Origin: CAZVJA01 sp964626885
GTDB lineage: Bacteria > Planctomycetota > Planctomycetia > Planctomycetales > Planctomycetaceae
Length of the DNA: 15,198 nt
Reading direction: 5' to 3'
Assembly (NCBI GenBank): GCA_964626885.1
Contig: CAZVJA010000120.1
Location: 1 to 15,198, forward strand
In this document: positions 1 to 7,120 of the stretch, piece after piece
Position numbering within the stretch: position 1 is the stretch's first letter
Layout: each line of letters starts with the position of its first letter
The notes under the pieces: generated by a model
Seen by the model: the letters and a program-made list of their open reading frames with translations, nothing else
The model's database searches: none
Told to the model about the DNA's origin: nothing
Program-made: the position numbers and the translations under genes

Positions 1-1
1 G

Positions 2-460
2 ATCGGAGCGGGAGTCGGTGCCATGACCGGCTCTGCCGTCGGGCAAAGTCTCGATGAGATCGAAGCCCGCAATCGCGCGGAGATTGAAGCTCGGCTAGGC
101 CGGCCGGTCGTGCCCGGTAGCGTCACGAACGAAGACGTCATCGCGATGACGCGCGCCGGCGTCAACGAAGATGTCATCATCAATCACGTCCGTGCCAATG
201 GAATCGTGCGTCCTCTGCAATCGGCCGATTTGATCTACCTGCAAAATAGTGGCGTAAGCCCGGGGGTCGTGCGAGCGATGCAGTCTTCACCCCCGCGTCC
301 CGCACCCACGGGAGCGGCTCCACCGCCGGTGATCGTCGAGGAATATCACCACTATGACCCGTGGGGGCCACCCTGTTGGGGACCGAGCTACCATTACCAC
401 CACGGACACCACTGGCATCGCCAACCGAGCGTCGGCTGGGGATTCTCGTTCTCGGGCTGA
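2..460 (+). CDS. Glycine-zipper protein with His-rich tail (5' truncated)
   Basis: The frame is open to the left edge, so the start lies outside the window; the first ATG inside (position 23) is probably internal, because the codons before it read IGAGVGA and continue straight into a glycine-zipper-like stretch (IGAGVGAMTGSAVGQ). Next comes a charged helix (DEIEARNRAEIEARLG), then two related helical repeats of the type DVIxMxxAGVxxDVIxxxV (about residues 46-66) and DLIYLQNSGVSPGVVRAM (about 76-93). A Pro-rich linker leads to a tail holding eight histidines with Tyr, Trp and one Cys. Glycine zippers usually sit in membranes, so an envelope location is likely, and the tail could bind metal; both are inferred. 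It converges on the DUF1501 gene with only 18 bp between stop codons. Function unknown. Confidence 0.75.
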   Translation: MGAGVGAMTGSAVGQSLDEIEARNRAEIEARLGRPVVPGSVTNEDVIAMTRAGVNEDVIINHVRANGIVRPLQSADLIYLQNSGVSPGVVRAMQSSPPRPAPTGAAPPPVIVEEYHHYDPWGPPCWGPSYHYHHGHHWHRQPSVGWGFSFSG

Positions 461-478
461 TTGTTCGCGCGTCGCGGG

Positions 479-1990
479 TTAAGCGAGCAGTTTGTTGACC
501 ACGTGCGCGTCTCCCACGTTCGTCAGCCGCGCGTCGAGCCCTTTGAAACGGACCGACAGCTTCTTGTGGTCGAAGCCGAACAGGTGCAGCAGCGTCGCGT
601 GGAAATCGTTGATATGGATCGGATCTTCCACCGGTCCCCAACCCAGCTCGTCCGTCTGCCCGACGACTTGCCCCGCTTTGATTCCCCCTCCGGCCATCCA
701 GAGACTGAACGCATACGGGTGATGATCGCGGCCGTCGTTCCCCTTGGCGTTGTCGAGGAGCGGCGTGCGTCCGAACTCGCCCGCGAAAACCACCAACGTA
801 TCGTCCAGCAGGCCGTGCCGTTTGAGATCCTTCAACAGCGCGGCGATCGGCTGGTCCGCCATGCCGCAATTGAACTTTAATGACTTCTCGAGCGCGCCGT
901 GATGATCCCACGAAGCGTGCACGAGATTCACGAATCGCACCCCGCGCTGAATCAGCCGCCGCGCCAGCAGGCAGTTAGTACTGAACGCGTTGTACTGACC
1001 CGGCCCACCGGTTCGCTGCACCCCTTCGCTGTCGCTGTCGGTCCGCCCGATGCCGTACATCTCGAGCGTTTCTTTCGACTCACCCGAGAGGTCAATCAAC
1101 TCCGGTGCCGCCGATTGCATACGGAACGCCAGTTCGTAGGATGCGATGCGGCTGGCGATTTCGGTGTCGCCGACCGTTTCGTAACGTGTCTGGTTCAAGT
1201 CCGCCAGCGCATCGAGCACCTCGCGACGATTCGCCGCCGTGAGGCCGGGAGGATTGTTGAGATTCAACACCGGCTCCCCCTGGTTGCGGAACAACACACC
1301 GCCGTAACTCGACGGAAGAAAACCGTTCGACCAAAGAGACGAACCGGCACTGCCGCCGCGCCCCGCCGACAGCACGACGTAGCCCGGCAGGTTTCGCGAG
1401 ACGCTTCCCAGGCCATACGTGAGCCATGAGCCGATGCTCGGGAACCCATACACGGGCCGTCCGGTCGCCAGCAGCAGCTGCGCGGGGTGATGGTTGAACT
1501 GGTCGGTGTGCATCGAGCGGACCATGCAGATGTCGTCCGCGCAAGTCGCGAGGTTCGGCAACCGGTCCGAGAACTCCATCCCACACTCACCATGCTTGGT
1601 GAACGTCCGCGGCGAGCCGAGCAGCGTGGCGGACTCTTTCTTGATGAATGCGAAGCGAACGTTCTTCAGCAGGTCAGCCGGCGGTGCCTGGCCGTGCAAC
1701 TCTCGGAGTTTGGGCTTGGGATCGAACAGGTCGATCTGGCTCGGGCCCCCTTCGAGAAAGATAAAAATGCACGATTTTGCGCGGGGAGTAAAGTGCGGAT
1801 GCTTGGGGGCGAGAGGATTTGTCGTAGGATCGTCAGCGCTTGAGCCGATGGTTCCTGCTTCCAAGCGCGAACCGCCGAGCAGTCCCTCTTCCTGCAACAA
1901 CGACGCGAGCGCCACCGCCCCGATGCCGCCGGCCGTCGTCGTGAAGAATTGCCGCCGAGTCTGTTCGATGCGCTGCTGGAAAGGATTCAT
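479..1990 (-). CDS. DUF1501 family protein (orphan copy, Tat-exported)
   Basis: This 503-residue protein starts with a twin-arginine leader (TRRQFF at 11-16 followed by an Ala/Gly-rich hydrophobic stretch), so export of the folded protein is likely. DUF1501 belongs to the alkaline phosphatase/sulfatase-like fold. Motifs seen are FLEGGPSQIDLFDPKP near residue 78, WDHHG at 361-365, GEFGRTP at 404-410 and GRDHHP at 420-425; their His and Asp residues are plausible metal ligands. The C-terminus (RLTNVGDAHVVNKLLA) matches that of the second DUF1501 protein in this window. A GAGAGG stretch lies about 7 nt before the ATG. Family members usually sit directly after a DUF1549/DUF1553 gene, but none lies upstream here: the neighbour on that side is a divergent ferritin-like gene. 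The substrate of the family is not established. Confidence 0.93.
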   Translation of the reverse strand: MNPFQQRIEQTRRQFFTTTAGGIGAVALASLLQEEGLLGGSRLEAGTIGSSADDPTTNPLAPKHPHFTPRAKSCIFIFLEGGPSQIDLFDPKPKLRELHGQAPPADLLKNVRFAFIKKESATLLGSPRTFTKHGECGMEFSDRLPNLATCADDICMVRSMHTDQFNHHPAQLLLATGRPVYGFPSIGSWLTYGLGSVSRNLPGYVVLSAGRGGSAGSSLWSNGFLPSSYGGVLFRNQGEPVLNLNNPPGLTAANRREVLDALADLNQTRYETVGDTEIASRIASYELAFRMQSAAPELIDLSGESKETLEMYGIGRTDSDSEGVQRTGGPGQYNAFSTNCLLARRLIQRGVRFVNLVHASWDHHGALEKSLKFNCGMADQPIAALLKDLKRHGLLDDTLVVFAGEFGRTPLLDNAKGNDGRDHHPYAFSLWMAGGGIKAGQVVGQTDELGWGPVEDPIHINDFHATLLHLFGFDHKKLSVRFKGLDARLTNVGDAHVVNKLLA

Positions 1991-2075
1991 CGTTGACCTC
2001 TCGAGCTCCGGCGATTCACCGTCTGCGGGTGATCCGCAAAAAAGTCACGTGTCGCGTTAAATCGTTGCGATCCAT

Positions 2076-2117
2076 CTGCTGCAACTACGGAGAAAAACCC
2101 CGACCGTAGTATAGCAG
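2076..2117. repeat. Imperfect inverted repeat (hairpin) between divergent genes
   Basis: CTGCT-gca-ACTACGG (2076-2090) can pair with CCGTAGT-at-AGCAG (2104-2117): a 7-bp inner stem and 5-bp outer stem with a small internal loop and a 13-nt A/C-rich loop. It lies about 86-127 nt upstream of the DUF1501 start and more than 200 nt upstream of the ferritin-like gene. It could be a leader structure or an operator; no T-run supports a terminator. Confidence 0.4.
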
Positions 2118-2245
2118 ACACTGAAACCACGATCAGCCGAATTCCCACAACGGGGAGCGGGCTGGGCCTTTATTGGCGGATCGCTTCGACTGGGCAATTC
2201 CCCTTATGCCCCGTTCCGAGCGTCACCTCAAGGCAAGCTGGCTGA

Positions 2246-2273
2246 TTTACGCACCGCCGCACACGCCTACAAT
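2246..2273 (+). promoter_or_regulatory. Candidate sigma-70 promoter of the ferritin-like gene
   Basis: TTTACG (2246-2251, 4/6 to TTGACA) and TACAAT (2268-2273, 5/6 to TATAAT) are separated by 16 bp. The -10 box ends 55 nt before the ATG at 2329. No Fur-box-like palindrome was recognised nearby. Confidence 0.45.
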
Positions 2274-2328
2274 TAGCTGATATTGAAACCGCCATCGCTC
2301 CACATTCAATCCACACCGGAGCCGACTC

Positions 2329-2754
2329 ATGGACAAGAAAGCCCTCATCGATAAGCTGAATGAAGATCTGGCCGGAGAGCTGAGCGCGATCATTCAGTAC
2401 ATCACCTACGCGGCCAAGGCAACCGGACCGTATCGACCACAGTTGGCGCAGTTCTTCCTGGCGGAAGTGGCTGACGAACAACTGCACGCGCAGTATCTGG
2501 CGAACAAGATCACGGCATTGGGCGGGGAGCCGACCACCGTGCCGCGCGCCGTCGCGAAAGCGAAGACCAACCGCGAGATGTTGGAAGCGGTCCTCGTGGC
2601 CGAGCGCCAATCGACCAAGGATTACACGGATCGCGCCCGCCAGGCTGACGAGTACGGCGACAAGGGGCTCGTGGTACAATTGGAAGACATGGTCCGTGAC
2701 GAAAGCGGCCACTCGGAAGAAACCGAACGAATCCTCCGCGACTGGCCGTTGTGA
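2329..2754 (+). CDS. Ferritin-like diiron protein (bacterioferritin-like)
   Basis: This 141-residue protein is a four-helix-bundle ferritin-like protein. The expected diiron ligands are all present: E17 (in ELSAIIQY), E50 and H53 (DEQLH), E92 (AERQS), and E125 and H128 (DESGH), so the two ExxH motifs are intact. It is shorter than a classical bacterioferritin of about 155-160 residues and I see no convincing axial haem methionine, so I call it bacterioferritin-like rather than Bfr. The likely role is cytoplasmic iron oxidation/storage or peroxide handling. GGAG at 2318-2321 lies 7 nt before the ATG. It is monocistronic: the upstream gene is divergent and the downstream LysM gene convergent. 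Confidence 0.9.
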   Translation: MDKKALIDKLNEDLAGELSAIIQYITYAAKATGPYRPQLAQFFLAEVADEQLHAQYLANKITALGGEPTTVPRAVAKAKTNREMLEAVLVAERQSTKDYTDRARQADEYGDKGLVVQLEDMVRDESGHSEETERILRDWPL

Positions 2755-2777
2755 GCCGGGCGGTCATCAATAGCACG

Positions 2778-2802
2778 GCGGCGACTCGTTTCTTGTCGCC
2801 GT
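2778..2802. terminator. Hairpin between convergent ferritin-like and LysM genes
   Basis: CGGCGAC (2779-2785) pairs perfectly with GTCGCCG (2795-2801) around a 9-nt loop, extended by one G-T pair. It lies in the 59-bp gap between two convergent stop codons, where a bidirectional terminator is expected. No T-tract follows on either strand. Confidence 0.5.
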
Positions 2803-2813
2803 GGAAGACCCGC

Positions 2814-3893
2814 TTACCGCAGCACCGGCAAGCCGGCGTCGATGGGACGGTCGGCGGTCTGCTGCGGGGGACGCGGGAAGAATTCGTATCGCGGCGCGGT
2901 TAGCGCGCTGCCGGCCGAATTCTGCGAGAGCGACCCGGAACGTTGCAACCCTTGCGTCGAACCCGATGACTGCGGCAAGAACGGCGATCGTTTCACCGGC
3001 ACGAAAAACTTCGACGGCAAGCCAAGCGAATCGTTGCGCGGCCTCGCCTCCCGAGATTGCTCGACTCCCGTGGGAGTGATTCCAATACCCCTCCCGGTCG
3101 TGTTAGTTCCCGCGCGAGTTTGCGAGGGTCTGTTGCCCCAGCCATTGCGGTCGTTCATCTGCCGCGCTTCCGGGGCAGAGACCGGCATCACGGAATTCCT
3201 CGTCGTGCGCTCCTGCGGAATGCGGAGCGTCATACCACTGCGAAGGTCGTCCGGCGAACGGAGCACATCCCGATTCGCTTCGTAGATTTCCATGTAGCGC
3301 GCGCTGCTGCCCAGGTACCGGGCGGCCAGTCCCGTGAGCGTATCGCCGATAGTGACACGATGTTCGCGCCCATGGCCGGTCATTGTTCCCAGATTATTCG
3401 GCGCTGCGGTGCTCGAAGACACCGTCTGGCCGGGGACCGTCTGCCAGCCTTGATTCTGCTTGGGAAACCATGCGTCCTGCCGCTGTTGCGGCGTTTGCGT
3501 CTGCGGATTGTTGCTGGTCGGCGAGTTCCGTGTTTGCGACAAATCTCGCTGCGGCTCGACCGACTTCGGCTTCAAAAAGTCCGGCAGTTCCCAACCTGCG
3601 TTGTTCCGCTTCGGATCGCTCGACGGAACCCCCTCCGATGTCTCCTTGAAAGGCCTCTCCGCGACAATCCCTTCGAGCGTGACCCCGCTCGCGTTCGGTT
3701 TGGTTCCCTGCAGGTCTCCGGTGTATGGCTTCGGCCCTTCCTTCCCGGCAATCACGTCATCGAGTGCGCGGGGATTCTGCAGTTGGGGGCCGCTGTTGAA
3801 GATGGAGCTGGCTTCGTTTCTGAAACAGAACGCCCCCGCGAATCCGATCAACAGAATGGCTAACGAGAGTCCGAGAACTTTGTCGCGCTGCAT
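2814..3893 (-). CDS. LysM domain protein, N-terminal membrane anchor
   Basis: This is a 359-residue protein. Residues 6-23 form one hydrophobic segment after a short charged start (MQRDK), best read as a signal anchor or uncleaved leader. Residues 30-175 are low-complexity, rich in Pro, Asn, Gln and Ser. A single LysM domain covers about 177-227: it opens with HRVTIGDTLTGLA, contains ARYMEIYEANRDVL and closes with LRSGMTLRIP. The tail to residue 359 is again disordered. LysM binds N-acetylglucosamine-containing polymers such as peptidoglycan, so a periplasmic wall-associated role is likely. A GGAAG stretch lies just upstream of the ATG. No catalytic domain is visible, so it may be a scaffold or wall-tethering protein. 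Confidence 0.87.
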   Translation of the reverse strand: MQRDKVLGLSLAILLIGFAGAFCFRNEASSIFNSGPQLQNPRALDDVIAGKEGPKPYTGDLQGTKPNASGVTLEGIVAERPFKETSEGVPSSDPKRNNAGWELPDFLKPKSVEPQRDLSQTRNSPTSNNPQTQTPQQRQDAWFPKQNQGWQTVPGQTVSSSTAAPNNLGTMTGHGREHRVTIGDTLTGLAARYLGSSARYMEIYEANRDVLRSPDDLRSGMTLRIPQERTTRNSVMPVSAPEARQMNDRNGWGNRPSQTRAGTNTTGRGIGITPTGVEQSREARPRNDSLGLPSKFFVPVKRSPFLPQSSGSTQGLQRSGSLSQNSAGSALTAPRYEFFPRPPQQTADRPIDAGLPVLR

Positions 3894-3907
3894 GATTCTT
3901 CCACCTG

Positions 3908-3948
3908 TCGATATGCCGAAACGAAAGATCCGCTGTTCGACATATCGA
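3908..3948. repeat. 8-bp inverted repeat upstream of the LysM gene
   Basis: TCGATATG (3908-3915) and CATATCGA (3941-3948) are perfect inverted copies separated by 25 bp. They begin 15 nt upstream of the LysM start codon, so they lie in its leader or promoter. Possible roles are a regulator site with half-sites 33 bp apart (about three helical turns) or a leader hairpin. Confidence 0.45.
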
Positions 3949-4292
3949 ATCGAGGCGCATCACGACAGAAGCAGGAATCGCAAAAGTGGACGTAGGGAGG
4001 GCGACTTGAGCCTTTCCGCGTCCAATTCCCCCGATCGTTCCAAAAATAGGACGGCCGGACGAAAGGAATGGAACGGAGGGGGGTTCCTCAGCGACGGCGT
4101 AGCTGCTGCTGATCGTGCTGAGGTTGTGGTGCAACCGACCACTTACGCAGGACGGGAAAACCTCGCGGAATGAATCGGCTGTGCGACATCGCATCACGAT
4201 CTGCATGGGGTGTGTTGCTCATAGTCCCACAACTCTGCGTCAATCGGATGAGCGATGATCACGTCGCGCGATTGCAGCCCCTTATCGACGGA

Positions 4293-4324
4293 GTCGACCC
4301 CGGTTCAAATCAACCGGGGCCGAC
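4293..4324. terminator. Strong GC-rich hairpin downstream of the small membrane protein gene
   Basis: GTCG-a-CCCCGGTT (4293-4305) pairs with AACCGGGG-c-CGAC (4312-4324): 12 base pairs with one A/C mismatch and a 6-nt loop, caaatc. It lies about 56 nt beyond the stop of the minus-strand membrane protein gene, where a terminator is expected. There is no T-tract, so it may instead be a 3'-end stabiliser or another RNA structure. Confidence 0.5.
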
Positions 4325-4379
4325 CGCGAAATGATGGCTTGCGAGAAAACATACATTCGGGATGAAGATTCGCCAGCCG

Positions 4380-4697
4380 TCAGCTTCGATCAATCTTTGC
4401 CTCCATTTCCGGAGTCATTGTTTTAAAGCCATAAAGGAACAGAGCAACAAGTTCCAGCACGCACATAGCCACGCACAGCAGGGCATAGTAGGTATTGCCG
4501 TCATACCAGAGTAAAACTCCCCCCGCTCCGAAAAATAGTGCGCCGAAGGCAAATAACTTCCACTGACGATTGAGGGAGAATTTGACAAACTGGCGCGACC
4601 AATCGGGTCTTAGCCAGCGAATCAACATCCCCACGACGGCACCCACCAGCGCACACGTGCCAATTTCCAATAAGAATGCCTTAAGTTCCGGGTTCAT
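4380..4697 (-). CDS. Small membrane protein of unknown function
   Basis: I start this gene at the ATG at 4697 (105 residues, MNPELKAF...) because AAGGAA lies 6 nt before it. An in-frame ATG at 4724 would add nine residues but has a poorer ribosome site. Hydrophobic segments sit at about residues 8-25, 47-67 and 72-92, so two or three membrane helices are predicted. They are separated by a basic, Trp-containing loop (RWLRPDWSRQF) and followed by a charged tail (MTPEMEAKIDRS). I recognise no family. The next minus-strand gene upstream is nearly 200 bp away, so it is probably a separate unit. Confidence 0.7.
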   Translation of the reverse strand: MNPELKAFLLEIGTCALVGAVVGMLIRWLRPDWSRQFVKFSLNRQWKLFAFGALFFGAGGVLLWYDGNTYYALLCVAMCVLELVALFLYGFKTMTPEMEAKIDRS

Positions 4698-4801
4698 AAC
4701 AGTTTCCTTGCCCAATGAGTTCATGTTCCAATTCTCGCTCTCTTTGATTCAGCGAGCACATGAATCATCCAGCGGAAATGGGAGGCAACTGTTACAAGAA
4801 A

Positions 4802-4818
4802 TTTCCCCAAATGGGAAA
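4802..4818 (-). terminator. Possible terminator of the 58-residue protein gene
   Basis: TTTCCC (4802-4807) and GGGAAA (4813-4818) form a 6-bp stem with a 5-nt loop. On the minus strand it is followed by a T-rich stretch (tttcttgt). It lies 75-91 nt past the stop of the coiled-coil gene. The stem is short, so support is weak. Confidence 0.3.
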
Positions 4819-4892
4819 ATCCCGGAAATGTCCGCGGAGCGCAGCCGAAAGGAAAGGAATGTGGCCACCTGGCCAACACTGCGCGGCTTCTC

Positions 4893-5069
4893 TTACAACC
4901 CCTGGATGCGGCGAATATTCTCTTCCTCGGCCGCGATTTCTTTTTTGATCCGCTCCACCTCACCCGGTTCGTCCGGTTGGGCCTTCGCTGCCGAAAGCAA
5001 CTGCTGCAGGTGCTTCAGTCGCTTCCGGGCCGGTTCGAGCTGCTTTTTCTGCTTCTTATCGAGAGCCAT
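4893..5069 (-). CDS. Small coiled-coil protein, planctomycete type (58 aa)
   Basis: This 58-residue, highly charged protein begins MALDKKQKKQ and is helical throughout, with leucine/isoleucine heptad spacing (KRLKHLQQLLSAAKA, then VERIKKEIAAEEENIRRI) around a DEPGE turn at about 33-36: a probable helical hairpin or coiled coil. I recall similar short MALDKKQKK proteins in planctomycete genomes; the function is unknown. The in-frame ATG at 5084 (MEIHP...) is possible, but the chosen start matches the conserved N-terminus. The frame stays open far upstream, but only as an antisense shadow of the zinc-ribbon gene. It is divergent from that gene. Confidence 0.78.
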   Translation of the reverse strand: MALDKKQKKQLEPARKRLKHLQQLLSAAKAQPDEPGEVERIKKEIAAEEENIRRIQGL

Positions 5070-5237
5070 GGGGTGTATTTCCATGAAGAATGAACGCCTG
5101 GGAACTTCCCCCCGGAACGCAGTTGTTCGCGGCGAGCCGGGTGCATACAGTATTCTAATATGAACCGGGCGGCAAAGTGAGTACCCGCTCGAGTTCCATG
5201 CCCGCTCCCCCCGAGTCCCCCTCAGGTGAGGCTTCCC

Positions 5238-5921
5238 ATGGCGCTGTTGTTGTGCCACGAATGTTACTGCTGGGTGGAGCCAGTCGAGGGGCGTTGTCCC
5301 GAATGCGCGCACGGCGTCGATGCCTCGATACCGGACCCCGCGCCCTCGGCGCTCGAACAAACACTCGGGCGAATCGTCGCGCGGCTGGGGGAAGTCCGCG
5401 TTCAGAGAAAGAATTTGCCGGATCGAGGGACGCTCTTCGCCACCACCACCGGGCTTCTTTTCCTGCCGCACGAGCTCGATCGCGTCACACGGATGGTCGA
5501 CGCCGGACCGACCCCTGAATCGCTGGCCTGGTCCCTCGCATCGCTCGCCTGGGCCCCCTTGCAACTCTTGTCTCTCTGGCCCCGCAAGAAACAGGTGAAG
5601 CCGATCAAAGTCCGTGTGCTCCGACCGGTGCATCTCGCGGCTGAGGAAAGCCAGCGACTGCCCGAGCTGCTCATGCAGAATCCCGGCGTTTTCTTCGTCC
5701 CGAGAAAATCGATCCGCACCGCCGTGCGAAGATTCCGCGGTTGGCGAATCGACCGCAGCCACGGTGGCCGATTGAAACTTCGCCCCGAAATCAACAAGGT
5801 TCAATTCCATCGCCAATTTGCACGGCTATTCGCAGCCGAGAATTGGGAACGAGACCTGCGGCCGGGCCAGCCTCTCTTCGGTCGTTTCGGCGGAATGCCA
5901 TTGCGCGGGTCGGTGGAATGA
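5238..5921 (+). CDS. Zinc-ribbon protein of unknown function
   Basis: This is a 227-residue protein. The start at 5238 is preceded by AGGTGAGG at 5224-5231 with 6-nt spacing; the GTG at 5226 lies inside that ribosome site. The N-terminus carries a zinc-ribbon-like set, C6-x2-C9 and C20-x2-C23 (CHEC...CPEC). Residues about 60-80 (GTLFATTTGLLFLPHEL) and 145-185 (NPGVFFVPRKSIRTAV, GWRIDRSHGGRLKLRP) have a beta-rich look reminiscent of bacterial PH-like/GRAM domains, which is tentative. A hydrophobic stretch at 95-114 could be a membrane helix but contains several Trp and Pro. Its TGA overlaps the ATG of the methyltransferase gene, so the two are probably translationally coupled. No family recognised with certainty. 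Confidence 0.82.
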   Translation: MALLLCHECYCWVEPVEGRCPECAHGVDASIPDPAPSALEQTLGRIVARLGEVRVQRKNLPDRGTLFATTTGLLFLPHELDRVTRMVDAGPTPESLAWSLASLAWAPLQLLSLWPRKKQVKPIKVRVLRPVHLAAEESQRLPELLMQNPGVFFVPRKSIRTAVRRFRGWRIDRSHGGRLKLRPEINKVQFHRQFARLFAAENWERDLRPGQPLFGRFGGMPLRGSVE

Positions 5922-7120
5922 CCGACTTCTGGTCTATGCTCAGAGCGTCACTGGAGCGCGGCACGTTTGTCTCGTTTGTGTTGAGCCGCAAGCTCCGCGC
6001 CGATGCCGACATCCCCGACAAGATCACCGTCCGGCCGGTGACAATTAAAGGGGAGACGCGCCTGCAATGGTCGTTGCGGCACGGTGCGAAGGAATTGCAT
6101 GAGAATCTTTCCGCTCTCGAAACCCTCGCGCGGGCACAATCGCTGCTCGGAACATCGTTTGGCGATTGTCACCTCTTTACCACCGACGCCGACTACGCCG
6201 CGCGGATCGACGCGTCCGGTGCCTTAACCGTGCGACAAAGCCCCGCCACAAAACAGCCTGCGGTCACCACTCATGATCGGACGAAGGCGTATCTGATTCC
6301 CGAGGGCGTACCGTGCCCGTTTCTCGCCGAGATCGGCGTGATGACTCCCGCCGGTCAGGTCCGCAAGGCGAAATACGCGAAGTTCCGCCAGATCAATCGG
6401 TTCCTCGAGCTGGTCGAAGACGCCGTCAGCGCGTTGCCCGCAAGTGGGACGCTGCACGTCGTCGATTTCGGTTGTGGAAAAAGTTACCTGACGTTCGCGC
6501 TGCATCACCTGCTGAGCGTGGTACATGGCCGCACCGTGAAGATTCTCGGGCTCGATCGCAATCGTGATGTGGTCGAAAGCTGCGCCCACGTGGCAGCGCG
6601 GCTTGGGTTGAAAGGAGTCGCGTTCCAGGTGGGAGACATCGCCAATTGCACCGTCGATTTTCCTGTCGACCTTGCCGTCTCGTTGCACGCATGCGATACC
6701 GCAACCGACGACGCACTTGCAAGGGCGGTCGACTGGCAGGCATCGGTGATTCTGGCTGTCCCGTGCTGCCAGCATGAACTCGCGGAACGGATTCACGCGC
6801 CCTCACTTGAGACGATTACCCGCCACGGAATTCTCAAGGAGCGATTCGCGGCCCTCGCGACCGATGCCCTCCGTGCCGCGGCGCTCGAGGCATGTGGCTA
6901 CAAGGTGCAGGTCGTCGAGTTCATCGACATGGAACACACACCCAAGAATCTGCTCATCCGGGCCGTCCGGCGTCCGCAGGGAGAGACCGTCCCGTCAGGG
7001 CGAGCCGGCGCATACCACACTCTTAAGGAAACGCTCGGTCTGGGAGCGATTCATCTTGAAGAGGTGCTTCCTCCGGAGATGCGCAAGCGGCTCGACGAGG
7101 AATCAGTCTTCGGTTGCTGA
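5918..7120 (+). CDS. Class I SAM-dependent methyltransferase (Methyltransf_32-like)
   Basis: I start this gene at the ATG overlapping the previous stop (ATGA, 5918-5921), giving 400 residues; a longer frame from 5741 runs inside the zinc-ribbon gene. The C-terminal half is a Rossmann-type methyltransferase: motif I is VDFGCGKSY (182-190), the acidic residue after beta-2 is D213 in LGLDRN, GD follows at 239-240, then SLHACDTATD (255-264) and PCCQHE (282-287). The LHACD and PCC motifs are typical of Methyltransf_32 (PF13679), the group that includes eukaryotic METTL25/RRNAD1-like and GSTCD proteins, so an RNA or protein substrate is plausible but not shown. The first ~125 residues may bind the substrate and show no recognised domain. 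The last ~45 residues (EETLGLG...LPPEMRKRLDEE) are a separate helical tail. Confidence 0.9.
   Translation: MTDFWSMLRASLERGTFVSFVLSRKLRADADIPDKITVRPVTIKGETRLQWSLRHGAKELHENLSALETLARAQSLLGTSFGDCHLFTTDADYAARIDASGALTVRQSPATKQPAVTTHDRTKAYLIPEGVPCPFLAEIGVMTPAGQVRKAKYAKFRQINRFLELVEDAVSALPASGTLHVVDFGCGKSYLTFALHHLLSVVHGRTVKILGLDRNRDVVESCAHVAARLGLKGVAFQVGDIANCTVDFPVDLAVSLHACDTATDDALARAVDWQASVILAVPCCQHELAERIHAPSLETITRHGILKERFAALATDALRAAALEACGYKVQVVEFIDMEHTPKNLLIRAVRRPQGETVPSGRAGAYHTLKETLGLGAIHLEEVLPPEMRKRLDEESVFGC

Larger units (their letters stand above)
3894..4379. other. Gene-free stretch of about 490 bp
   Basis: No frame here looks coding: the open frames have no recognisable motifs, run into neighbouring genes in the wrong frame, and lack convincing ribosome sites. 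It is the upstream region of the LysM gene (minus) and the downstream region of the small membrane protein gene (minus). It holds the two inverted repeats listed separately and a purine-rich patch near 4060-4085. No RNA gene was recognised. Confidence 0.6.

Noticed and set aside
180..911. Long minus-strand frame of 243 codons
   Set aside because: It is antisense to the glycine-zipper gene and out of frame with the DUF1501 gene; its Arg-rich composition is typical of a high-GC shadow frame.
3057..3863. Plus-strand frame of 268 codons opposite the LysM gene
   Set aside because: Arg-rich shadow of the LysM coding strand; no ribosome site and no recognisable domain.
4290..4330. Possible tRNA T-arm or tRNA gene around GGTTCAAATC
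   Set aside because: The bases flanking the would-be 7-nt loop do not make a 5-bp T-stem, and I find no anticodon arm, D-arm or acceptor stem in register on either strand.
5070..5816. Upstream extension of the 58-residue protein to 307 codons
   Set aside because: The added part is antisense to the zinc-ribbon gene and lacks any motif; the conserved N-terminus MALDKKQKKQ marks the real start.
5741..5917. Longer start for the methyltransferase
   Set aside because: It would overlap the zinc-ribbon gene by 181 bases in another frame, while the ATGA overlap at 5918 is the usual coupled arrangement.
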